DNA of 32,756 nt from Hominisplanchenecus_A murintestinalis (GTDB taxonomy: Bacteria > Bacillota > Clostridia > Lachnospirales > Lachnospiraceae): assembly GCF_943193015.1 (NCBI RefSeq), contig NZ_CALPCM010000032.1:1-32756 (forward strand), written 5' to 3'. This document shows positions 1-6,027 of the stretch, piece after piece. Below the pieces are notes generated by a model. That model searched no databases. It was not told the DNA's origin and saw only the letters and a program-made list of their open reading frames with translations. Position numbers and translations under genes: made by a program. How positions within the stretch are numbered: position 1 is the stretch's first letter; each line of letters opens with the position of its first letter.

Positions 1-150
1 CTTTTTTACATCAACTACTTAAAAAAAACTTTTTTAACATTTTTCATTTTACCTATTGACATTTCTTAGCTGGACTTTTTCTTGACTGATCTTATCTTAT
101 CGGAACAATCCAAAAGAAAAGCAAAGAAACAGTAAAAAAAGAGTAAAGAA
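1..150. other. AT-rich edge with no gene seen
   Basis: This strongly AT-rich stretch lies downstream of the response regulator stop codon on the minus strand. It has several T and A runs and no open frame of useful length. If a partner histidine kinase followed the regulator it would have to start here, and none does within the window. I see no clear hairpin terminator. Confidence 0.5.
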
Positions 151-825
151 TCAGGGCTTTAAACGGTAACCGATGCCCCAGACGGTTTCTATGTAATCTT
201 CGTCGGTGAGCGTCTTGATCTTTTTGCGGATATTGCTGATATGGACATCCAGCGTCTTTGTCTCCCCCATATACGGCTCTTCCCAGGCATATTCAAAAAT
301 GTCCTCCTTGCTGAATACCTGTTTTGGGTGTTTCAGAAGCAGTTCCAGAATCGCAAATTCCTGTTTGGTAATACGGGGCAGCTCTGTTCCGGAAATGCTG
401 GCCAGGAACGTGTTTCTGTCCAGGGTGAGCGCTTTGTGGGAAAGAACCGCCTGTTCCGGAGCCCGGGACAGATGGCGGAGCTGTACCTGTACGCGTGCAA
501 GGACTTCTTTGATTTCAAAAGGTTTTGTAATATAGTCGTCTGCTCCGCCGGTCAGTACATCCACTTTTTCCTGCAGTTCGTTTTTAGCAGTCAGCACAAT
601 GACTGGAGTAGTACCGCTTTTTCTGATTTGTTCCAGTACCTCTTCACCCGGAATACCCGGGAGCATCAAGTCCAGAAGCACAAGCGCATAGGAATTCATT
701 TGAAGAAGCATCCCCGCTTCTGTCCCGGAAAATGCCTGGTCGCAGGCATAGCCTTCTTTTGTCAGCGCTTCTTTCAGCAGATGATTAATGCTGGTATCGT
801 CCTCTACAATAAGAATTTTTTTCAA
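151..825 (-). CDS. OmpR/PhoB-family two-component response regulator
   Basis: This is a cytoplasmic DNA-binding response regulator of 224 residues, the usual OmpR/PhoB length. The receiver domain (about 1-115) shows the acidic pair Asp9-Asp10, the phosphoacceptor Asp52 in LVLLDLMLPG, Thr79 and Lys101 in ITKPF. The C-terminal winged helix (about 130-224) ends in the typical RKKI...VWGIGYRLKP pattern. I chose the TTG start at 825 because AGGGAG lies 9 bases upstream and MKKILIVEDD is the normal N-terminus. An ATG at 901-903 would add 26 unrelated residues and overlaps the probable -35 box. It is divergent from the PAP2 gene. No sensor kinase is visible beside it; one may lie beyond the window, or the regulator may be an orphan. 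The regulon cannot be told from sequence. Confidence 0.9.
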   Translation of the reverse strand: MKKILIVEDDTSINHLLKEALTKEGYACDQAFSGTEAGMLLQMNSYALVLLDLMLPGIPGEEVLEQIRKSGTTPVIVLTAKNELQEKVDVLTGGADDYITKPFEIKEVLARVQVQLRHLSRAPEQAVLSHKALTLDRNTFLASISGTELPRITKQEFAILELLLKHPKQVFSKEDIFEYAWEEPYMGETKTLDVHISNIRKKIKTLTDEDYIETVWGIGYRLKP

Positions 826-874
826 AATAGATATCTCCCTGTTAAAAAATGCCGTTTCGCGTTTCAGTGGATTT

Positions 875-903
875 ATTTTAACATGCAGGAAAGAGGGTTT
901 CAA
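875..903 (-). promoter_or_regulatory. Probable promoter of the response regulator
   Basis: On the minus strand TTGAAA (898-903) and TAAAAT (875-880) are separated by exactly 17 bases, about 50 bases upstream of the TTG start. The match to a sigma-A promoter is good but not perfect. Confidence 0.55.
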
Positions 904-920
904 CTGGAATGGAGGTATGC

Positions 921-949
921 TTGAATAAATTCTTTTCTTATGGTATGTT
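921..949 (+). promoter_or_regulatory. Possible promoter of the PAP2 phosphatase gene
   Basis: TTGAAT (921-926) and TATGTT (944-949) are spaced by 17 bases, 35 bases before the ATG. The -10 box is a weak match. Confidence 0.35.
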
Positions 950-984
950 GTGTAATATGATAACCGTCAGGGAGGAGACACAAC

Positions 985-1503
985 ATGAACTTTGATTTTG
1001 GAATTTTGGACTTTATTCAGTCAAATATGCGGAACGACTTTTTTGACGCTGTTATGCCGTTTATCACAAGACTGGGAGATGCGGGGATGATCTGGATTAT
1101 CGGAACTCTGATCTTGCTGGCGATTCCGAAAACCCGAAAGGCAGGAATCGCTGCCGCAGTCAGCCTTCTGCTGGAAGTGATCTGCTGCAATTTGCTTTTA
1201 AAACCTTTGGTGGCGCGCACACGCCCTTATGATATCAATACGGCGATTCAGCTCCTGATTCAGCGCCCCCTGGACTTTTCATTTCCGTCAGGGCATACCT
1301 CAGCGGCCTTTGCAGTGGTGTCTGCTTTGTTTTTCAGCAAAAACCGCCTTTGGATTCTGGGAAGTATACTGGCGGTTCTGATTGCTTTTTCCAGGCTTTA
1401 TCTGTATGTGCATTTCCCATCGGATGTGTTTGTGGGAGCGTTGATCGGGATTGCGTCAGGATGGATTGGGAGTTTGGTGGTTCAGAAGGGGAAACGGGAA
1501 TAA
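985..1503 (+). CDS. PAP2-family membrane phosphatase (BcrC/PgpB-like)
   Basis: This is a 172-residue integral membrane phosphatase of the type 2 phosphatidic acid phosphatase superfamily. All three signature motifs are visible: K73-x6-R80-P81, PSGH at 101-104, and R137-x5-H143-x3-D147, where His104 and His143 are the expected catalytic residues. Several hydrophobic segments surround them. Small bacterial members dephosphorylate undecaprenyl pyrophosphate (the BcrC role in cell-wall lipid recycling and bacitracin tolerance) or phosphatidylglycerol phosphate; which applies here cannot be decided from sequence. GGGAGGAG lies just before the ATG. It is monocistronic, followed by a strong terminator at 1516-1550. 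The divergent response regulator could control it, but that is only inferred from position. Confidence 0.9.
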   Translation: MNFDFGILDFIQSNMRNDFFDAVMPFITRLGDAGMIWIIGTLILLAIPKTRKAGIAAAVSLLLEVICCNLLLKPLVARTRPYDINTAIQLLIQRPLDFSFPSGHTSAAFAVVSALFFSKNRLWILGSILAVLIAFSRLYLYVHFPSDVFVGALIGIASGWIGSLVVQKGKRE

Positions 1504-1515
1504 GAAAAAACGAGA

Positions 1516-1550
1516 ACATGCTGCTTCTTCGTGATAAGCGGCATGTTTTT
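1516..1550 (+). terminator. Rho-independent terminator after the PAP2 gene
   Basis: An 11-bp stem (1516-1526 with 1536-1546, one G-T pair) and a 9-base loop are followed by a T run. It isolates the PAP2 gene from the protease unit. Confidence 0.85.
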
Positions 1551-1604
1551 GTGTATATAGAACATTTAGTTTAAAAATATTAATTTTATTTTAGATAATT
1601 TCAA

Positions 1605-1633
1605 TTGACATATAAAAATGTAAAATATATAAT
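1605..1633 (+). promoter_or_regulatory. Consensus sigma-A promoter of the secreted protease unit
   Basis: TTGACA (1605-1610) and TATAAT (1628-1633) are both perfect and spaced by exactly 17 bases. The leader to the ATG is about 65 bases and ends in AAAGGAGG. This is the strongest-looking promoter of the window. Confidence 0.85.
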
Positions 1634-1706
1634 ATAACTCAACAGATATAGGGGTATAAAGTCTGAATTTATACTTGGCCCATTTACAAAAAAGGAGGTA
1701 TACTAC

Positions 1707-2660
1707 ATGAGAAAGAAATGGTTAAAGAAAGCTATTATTGTGGTGATGGGCGCGGTGACGTTTTTCAACATGTATACGCAGATATTATATGCAGCGCCAA
1801 CGGTAAATAATATTATCCCAAATGAACAGGAACTTGTAGAGATTTCAGATTATAATCTGCAGACGCAGACAGAAGAAACGAGTTATGTAAGTGATTTTGC
1901 ATTAGATCCAATAACTGTATTCGATGAATCAATATCTACATATGCTATAATAGGGAGTGATAATCGTACCATTGTTTCTGATACTACAGTTGCTCCGTAT
2001 CGTTACGTGGGACGTTTGGTTACATATTATACAGTACCTTCTACGGGGGCAGCTATGATGGATTCGGGAAGTGCATTTTTAGTAGGACCTAAATTGGTGA
2101 TGACTGCAGCGCATTGTTTATATCCAGTATGGAAAGGAGAGATATGTAACATTACAAAGGTAATGTTCTATCCAGGAAGAAATGGTAATAATCTTCCATA
2201 TGGAGGAGTTCAAGGAACAGTTCTGCATGTACCTACAAAATATAAACAAAATGCTTTAGAATATGAAAAGAATTATGATGAGAAATACGATTATGCAGTT
2301 ATGGAATTAGCTACAGCGGTTGGGAATACTACAGGATATTTTAGAACGGACGCAAACTATATGGTTGGGACGGGAGAAAATGTAGGTTCTTCATTGAAAG
2401 TTATTGTGGCTGGATATCCGGGGGCGGTGAGTGAGCGTAATAAATTGTATCGTCAGGCAGGAACGGTTAATTTTATGGGTGACGGATATTTGCTGGATTA
2501 TACGATGGATATAGAGAGCGGGCAAAGTGGAGGACCATTATATTATAAAGAAAGTGGAAAATATTATGTGATGGGAATTATTACATCAGATACGCCTACA
2601 CAAAATTACGGAAGGCGTTTAACAAATGCTGTTTTGCAGCTGGTAAAGAAATATAGTTAA
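1707..2660 (+). CDS. Secreted trypsin-like (V8/glutamyl endopeptidase type) serine protease
   Basis: This 317-residue protein has an N-terminal signal peptide (MRKKWLKK, then a hydrophobic stretch ending near residue 30 at AAP). A probable propeptide of about 50-65 residues follows, then a chymotrypsin-fold protease domain. The catalytic triad can be read directly: His136 in MTAAHC, Asp195 in YDYAVMEL, Ser274 in SGQSGGP. The arrangement is closest to the V8/glutamyl endopeptidase branch of family S1. It is probably released or wall-bound outside the cell and activated by cleavage after the prosegment; the substrate is unknown. An AAAGGAGG site precedes the ATG. The gene is visibly more AT-rich than the metabolic genes to its right, which fits recent acquisition. 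The next gene starts 17 bases after its stop, so the two are likely co-transcribed. Confidence 0.9.
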   Translation: MRKKWLKKAIIVVMGAVTFFNMYTQILYAAPTVNNIIPNEQELVEISDYNLQTQTEETSYVSDFALDPITVFDESISTYAIIGSDNRTIVSDTTVAPYRYVGRLVTYYTVPSTGAAMMDSGSAFLVGPKLVMTAAHCLYPVWKGEICNITKVMFYPGRNGNNLPYGGVQGTVLHVPTKYKQNALEYEKNYDEKYDYAVMELATAVGNTTGYFRTDANYMVGTGENVGSSLKVIVAGYPGAVSERNKLYRQAGTVNFMGDGYLLDYTMDIESGQSGGPLYYKESGKYYVMGIITSDTPTQNYGRRLTNAVLQLVKKYS

Positions 2661-2677
2661 AGAGGGGAGATAAATGC

Positions 2678-3277
2678 ATGAAAGAGAGAATTTCAAAAAT
2701 AATCTTTTCCGTACTGGCATTGTGTGTGATATTTTGCGGATGGAATGTACAAGCGGCGTCTTCTATGTTGAACGAACAGGAGATTGTCTTAGAAGTAAAT
2801 GAAACCTATATGCTGAAAGCTTCTACGTCAAAGAAGGTTTCGTGGAGCAGTACATCGGATATTCTTGCTCTGAATGAAGAGGGAAAGAAAGCAGCAGTAA
2901 CTGCTTTGAAACCAGGGAAAGCAAAGGTATATGCGAGAGTGGGGGGCAGAAAGGTATGCTGTAAAATCACTGTTTTGAAAAAAGCATTTTCCAGGCGCAG
3001 GTCAAAATCAATGTTTCGTTCGCCGGATGGGACTTTTACATGGCATAAAGTGCCGGGCGCGGAAGGATACCAGATTTATGAAATAAAGCCCGGCGGTAAA
3101 AAGCAGAAGCTGTTTAAAACGATTAGAGGGGGAAATATCACCCGGTATTCGGGAAATATCATAAACACAAAAAGTACATTTAACATAAGGGCTTACCGAA
3201 GAGTAAACGGAAAAATTGTATACAGTAAATGGGCGAAAAGAAGTATGTCATGGCCGATTACTGTTACAAAAGGCTAA
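2678..3277 (+). CDS. Secreted Ig-like (BIG2) / Fn3-like domain protein
   Basis: This 199-residue protein begins with a signal peptide (cleavage likely after NVQAA, near residue 28). Residues about 30-100 read as a group-2 bacterial Ig-like domain, with WSSTSDILAL and VTALKPGKAKVYARV typical of that fold. Residues about 115-190 resemble the Fn3-like repeats of Lachnospiraceae surface proteins (VPGAEGYQIYE ... FNIRAYRRVNGK). There is no LPXTG motif and no enzyme domain. The gene follows the protease by 17 bases and ends at a strong terminator, so the pair forms a two-gene secreted unit. It could anchor, target or shield the protease, or act as its substrate or inhibitor; none of these is shown by the sequence. 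AGGGGAG precedes the start; an out-of-frame ATG lies 4 bases upstream. Confidence 0.75.
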   Translation: MKERISKIIFSVLALCVIFCGWNVQAASSMLNEQEIVLEVNETYMLKASTSKKVSWSSTSDILALNEEGKKAAVTALKPGKAKVYARVGGRKVCCKITVLKKAFSRRRSKSMFRSPDGTFTWHKVPGAEGYQIYEIKPGGKKQKLFKTIRGGNITRYSGNIINTKSTFNIRAYRRVNGKIVYSKWAKRSMSWPITVTKG

Positions 3278-3292
3278 AATATTTAAAAGACG

Positions 3293-3321
3293 GCAGAGGG
3301 TTTTTGCAGCCCTCTGCTTTT
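3293..3321 (+). terminator. Terminator after the protease/Ig-like unit
   Basis: An 8-bp perfect stem (GCAGAGGG at 3293-3300, CCCTCTGC at 3310-3317) is followed by TTTTAT. It closes the two-gene unit. Confidence 0.85.
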
Positions 3322-3458
3322 ATAGCATTTTATGGCACGAATAAATAAAAAATGAGAAAAGGGACAGGCACAGAGCAGTTTGGCGAAGTGTATATAGTAC
3401 TATGGAAGCATTGGCAAAAGCCAGGGCTTTCACAGTAAATATATAGGAGGGACGCCAA

Positions 3459-4331
3459 ATGGCTTTGAATATTGTAAAGCGTTATCTTACAAAGAACCGC
3501 TGCTATCAGAGCGGTGTAACTTCTCAGAAGATTGGGATTCAGATACACACAATCGGGACAGGGCAGGACAACGCGGAGGCAATCGCAGAGTATTGGGATC
3601 AGAGCAGCGTAGATACCTGCGTTCATTATTGTGTGGACGCGGAGGTTCCGGGACTGGTGCTGCAGTTCCTGCCGGAGAGTTACCGAAGCTGGGCAGATGC
3701 CGGCTACGGAAATAACAATTTAATTACGATAGAAATCTGTGAGTCGGACGCCATTGTTTATACAAACGGGGCTTTGTATGACGTGACGAATTTTACCAAG
3801 TTTAAGCAGGATATTCTGAGGGGGTACTGGACAACCGTAGAGTTGTGCGCGCACATTTGCCGGGAATACGGCTGGAATCCGCAGGCGAAGCTCCCGTCGG
3901 GACTTTACCTGATTTCATCCCATGATGAGGGGCGCAGAGCGGGACTGTCTTCGGGGCATGTAGACCCGACGCATGTGTGGGACAGATTTGGTCTGACTAT
4001 GAACGGGTTCCGGGCAGATGTGGCTTTCGCTATGGGAAATGACGGGGAGCTGACGATAGGAATGAAGGTGCGGCTTACCCAGGGAATTACATTCCGAACA
4101 GGCGTGTCTACGGAGTCTGAACAGGCTGGCTACGTGAAATATACCGAGCTTCCCAAGTCCGTGCAGAAAAAATGCAAACGGCTGTCAGGCAACAAGGCAA
4201 AATTAAAAAAAGGGAACGTAGTGAAAATCAAGGATCTGGAAATTTCCTGGAACGGCGATATATGGATTGAAGTAAAGAACGGCTGGCTGCCTGTGGTGGT
4301 AAAAGGGAAATACCGGGTGGAAAGAGCATAG
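3459..4331 (+). CDS. N-acetylmuramoyl-L-alanine amidase, phage-endolysin type
   Basis: This 290-residue peptidoglycan hydrolase would cleave the MurNAc-L-Ala bond. The N-terminal two thirds (about 1-190) form an Amidase_2/PGRP domain with a zinc-ligand His30 in QIHTIG, an acidic core (IEICE, Glu92) and a C-terminal His-x-Asp-Pro segment at 167-170. The C-terminal part (about 198-285) contains KVRLTQGITFRTG and NGWLPVV and looks like an SH3-type wall-binding tail. No signal peptide is present, so it resembles a phage lysin exported by a holin or released on lysis, yet no holin or other phage gene is nearby. An AGGAGGG site precedes the ATG. It may be a domesticated prophage remnant. It is followed by two small genes on the same strand. 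Confidence 0.88.
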   Translation: MALNIVKRYLTKNRCYQSGVTSQKIGIQIHTIGTGQDNAEAIAEYWDQSSVDTCVHYCVDAEVPGLVLQFLPESYRSWADAGYGNNNLITIEICESDAIVYTNGALYDVTNFTKFKQDILRGYWTTVELCAHICREYGWNPQAKLPSGLYLISSHDEGRRAGLSSGHVDPTHVWDRFGLTMNGFRADVAFAMGNDGELTIGMKVRLTQGITFRTGVSTESEQAGYVKYTELPKSVQKKCKRLSGNKAKLKKGNVVKIKDLEISWNGDIWIEVKNGWLPVVVKGKYRVERA

Positions 4332-4422
4332 CTTGCCATGAGACTGCTTTTATGGTAAGATTCGGGTATCAGTTGAAATATAGAAAACGCCGGGCAAATA
4401 GCCGGAAGAAGGAGGAAACAGA

Positions 4423-4593
4423 GTGGAAACCTGGTACTACGAAGTTGTCAGTATTGACGGGGATTATGCAAATTTAAAAAGGACGGATATAGATTCCGAT
4501 GAGTTAAAGATGGTCGCGCGGGCGTTGCTTCCGGCGGAAATCATGGAAGGAAGCAGATTGAAATATGAGTGGATGCAGTATGAAATCATATAA
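4423..4593 (+). CDS. Small 56-residue protein, DUF3006-like (uncertain)
   Basis: A GTG start at 4423 is preceded by a near-perfect AAGGAGG (4409-4415) at ideal spacing and opens a 56-codon frame ending at TAA 4591-4593. The protein starts METWYYEVVSIDGDYANLK, is acidic and soluble, and has no membrane segment. The short pattern of a beta-strand pair (VVSIDGDYANL) followed by an LLPAEIMEGSRL loop resembles DUF3006-type small proteins, but the match is only by eye. It lies 91 bases after the amidase and overlaps the start region of the next gene, which suggests translational coupling. Function unknown. Confidence 0.6.
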   Translation: METWYYEVVSIDGDYANLKRTDIDSDELKMVARALLPAEIMEGSRLKYEWMQYEII

Positions 4594-4969
4594 GAAGATT
4601 TTCGTCTATATGACGGACAGGGAGAAAAAAGAGAAGATTCTGTCACTGTGCGGGGAACTGAATTTGGGACTGGACGAGATTTCTTACGCGCAGATTAACA
4701 CGCCGCTTGTGGAACTTGTGGGATTGCCCAGGCTCCCGGAAGAGATGCGGGGAAAGGCAGCTGCGCCTGCCCTTTACAACATGCCGGAGCTGCTGGTTTT
4801 CTGTGGAATGCCGGAGGATGAAGTAGATGTGTTCCTGAAACGTTACCGGGAAATAGGCATCGCCCCAGTGAGCCTGAAAGCAGTTACGACGCCGTACAAT
4901 CTGCTGTGGACACCTTATGAGCTTGTAAAAGAGCTGGAAAAAGAGAGGGAGGCGTTGAGAAATACCTGA
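4565..4969 (+). CDS. DUF3783-domain protein of unknown function
   Basis: This soluble protein of up to 134 residues has a C-terminal half (PELLVFCGMPEDEVDVFLKRYRE ... VSLKAVTTPYNLLWT, quoted in part) matching the DUF3783 pattern of Clostridia. The N-terminal half (KKIFVYMTDREKKEKI) is a short alpha/beta segment. The start is ambiguous. ATG 4565 overlaps the preceding small gene by 29 bases and has GGAAGGAAG 11 bases upstream. ATG 4580 is also possible and gives 129 residues. It is co-directional with the amidase and the 56-residue gene. A convergent stem-loop follows it. No function can be assigned. Confidence 0.72.
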   Translation: MSGCSMKSYKKIFVYMTDREKKEKILSLCGELNLGLDEISYAQINTPLVELVGLPRLPEEMRGKAAAPALYNMPELLVFCGMPEDEVDVFLKRYREIGIAPVSLKAVTTPYNLLWTPYELVKELEKEREALRNT

Positions 4970-5020
4970 AGCAAGGTTTGACAAAATCAAAAATTAGGAT
5001 GTGAAAAGGATACTGGCGTA

Positions 5021-5056
5021 AATAATGGCGCTCTGCGGTTTACAGGCGCCATTATT
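5021..5056. terminator. Convergent stem-loop between DUF3783 and GNAT genes
   Basis: A perfect 11-bp inverted repeat (AATAATGGCGC at 5021-5031, its complement at 5046-5056) sits between two convergent genes and covers the GNAT stop codon. The T tails are poor on both sides, so it may be a weak bidirectional terminator or an mRNA 3'-end stabiliser. Confidence 0.5.
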
Positions 5057-5480
5057 GCTTCCATATCATAGTATATTCTTTTTCACCAGTATTTTTGTCT
5101 ATATTTTTGTGCTGAATTTGAAAGGATTCTCTCTGATAAAATTTAACGGCTCTTACATTTTTCTGATATACGCTTAGTGTTAGCTGTCCTTTCGCGGACT
5201 TGGCAAAGTCCAGCAGCAGCTTTCCGATACCTTTGGACTGCGCGCTGCTTCGGACAAAAATTCCTGCGATATAGTCAGCATCCAGCCCAAGAAAGCCGTC
5301 TATGTTGTGGGTGGACTCATCTTCATAGACATAGACTTCCGCCTGTAAAAGCATTTTTTTTACATGTTCGAAATGGTCTTTCCAATATTGCGCGGGGATG
5401 AAATCGTGGGCTTTCAGATTGGTATCCAGCCAAATATCTGCGACTTGGTCGATATCTGGTTCTTGTAATTTTCTGATCAT
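5052..5480 (-). CDS. GNAT-family N-acetyltransferase (YiaC-like)
   Basis: This 142-residue acetyltransferase transfers acetyl from acetyl-CoA to an amine. The acetyl-CoA-binding motif is visible as GIFVRSSAQSKGIGKLLLD, with the Q-x-x-G-x-G loop. The downstream LSVYQKNVRAVKFYQ segment is the usual C-terminal signature. By memory the overall layout (MIR..., DIWLDTN, HDFIPAQYW, VYQKN) is close to E. coli YiaC, a protein lysine acetyltransferase, but the substrate here is not established. GGAG lies upstream of the ATG at the proper distance. It is a single gene on the minus strand, convergent with the DUF3783 gene and divergent from the BlaI-type regulator. Confidence 0.88.
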   Translation of the reverse strand: MIRKLQEPDIDQVADIWLDTNLKAHDFIPAQYWKDHFEHVKKMLLQAEVYVYEDESTHNIDGFLGLDADYIAGIFVRSSAQSKGIGKLLLDFAKSAKGQLTLSVYQKNVRAVKFYQRESFQIQHKNIDKNTGEKEYTMIWKQ

Positions 5481-5566
5481 GCTGTGTCTCCATTCAAAAA
5501 TGAGGTGGGATTTATAAAGTCACTCGCTCAATTATACAATAAAATAAAAAGAAATGCAATTTGTCG

Positions 5567-5595
5567 TTGACAAGTCAGGTCTATAGTTATAGAAT
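5567..5595 (+). promoter_or_regulatory. Promoter of the blaI-like/M56 operon
   Basis: TTGACA (5567-5572) and TAGAAT (5590-5595) are spaced by 17 bases. The spacer and -10 box are covered by the first operator arm (5577-5593), an arrangement that fits repression by occlusion. Confidence 0.7.
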
Positions 5596-5621
5596 AAAAA
5601 TAAGTCTATAACTATAGACCT
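5577..5621. promoter_or_regulatory. Twin operator for the BlaI-type repressor
   Basis: AGGTCTATAGTTATAGA (5577-5593) and its exact reverse complement (5605-5621) are separated by 11 bases. Each 17-base arm is itself almost palindromic (CTATAGTTATAG), so the site looks like two dimer boxes. One box overlaps the promoter and the other lies just after the start point. BlaI/MecI proteins are known to bind paired A/T-rich dyads at their own promoters. Autoregulation is therefore the likely function. Confidence 0.75.
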
Positions 5622-5654
5622 GATGCTCATTTTAGAAAGAGAGGAGGTTTTCCA

Positions 5655-6014
5655 GTGGAATATTTGAAATTATGTGACAGCGATTACCGTTTTATGACGG
5701 TAGTGTGGGATTACGCACCGATCAATTCAGGAGAGCTGGCGGCTCTTTGCCTGAAGGAGCTGGGCTGGAAAAAGTCTACGACTTATACGACGATAAAGAA
5801 GCTGTGTGAAAAGGGGTATATCAAAAATGAAAATGCCGTGGTGTCTGTAAAGATTCCAAGGGAAAAGGTACAGTCACAGGAGAGCGATTATTTTGTGGAA
5901 CGTACATTCAGCGGCTCGCTTCCCAGATTTCTGGCTGCATTCCTGGGAGGGAAAAAGCTGTCGAGAAAGGAAGCGGAGGAGATTCGGAAAATGATAGAAG
6001 AGCACGAGGAGTAG
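5655..6014 (+). CDS. BlaI/MecI-family transcriptional repressor
   Basis: This 119-residue winged-helix repressor belongs to the BlaI/MecI/CopY family. The N-terminal DNA-binding domain (about 5-75) carries LGWKKSTTYTTIKKLCEKGY, the family's recognition-helix region. The C-terminal helical dimerisation and cleavage segment runs from about 80 to 119 (LSRKEAEEIRKMIEEHEE). The GTG start is preceded by GAGAGGAGG. The M56 membrane protease gene begins 13 bases after the stop. In the known systems the membrane protease senses a signal and triggers proteolysis of the repressor. The operator upstream (5577-5621) argues for autoregulation. The target other than its own operon is not visible; no beta-lactamase gene is nearby. 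Confidence 0.9.
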   Translation: MEYLKLCDSDYRFMTVVWDYAPINSGELAALCLKELGWKKSTTYTTIKKLCEKGYIKNENAVVSVKIPREKVQSQESDYFVERTFSGSLPRFLAAFLGGKKLSRKEAEEIRKMIEEHEE

Positions 6015-6027
6015 GAGGAGGGATTTT

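Noticed and set aside
241..924. A long plus-strand frame opposite the response regulator
   Set aside because: It is the antisense shadow of a clear OmpR/PhoB gene, with no ribosome site or recognisable domain.
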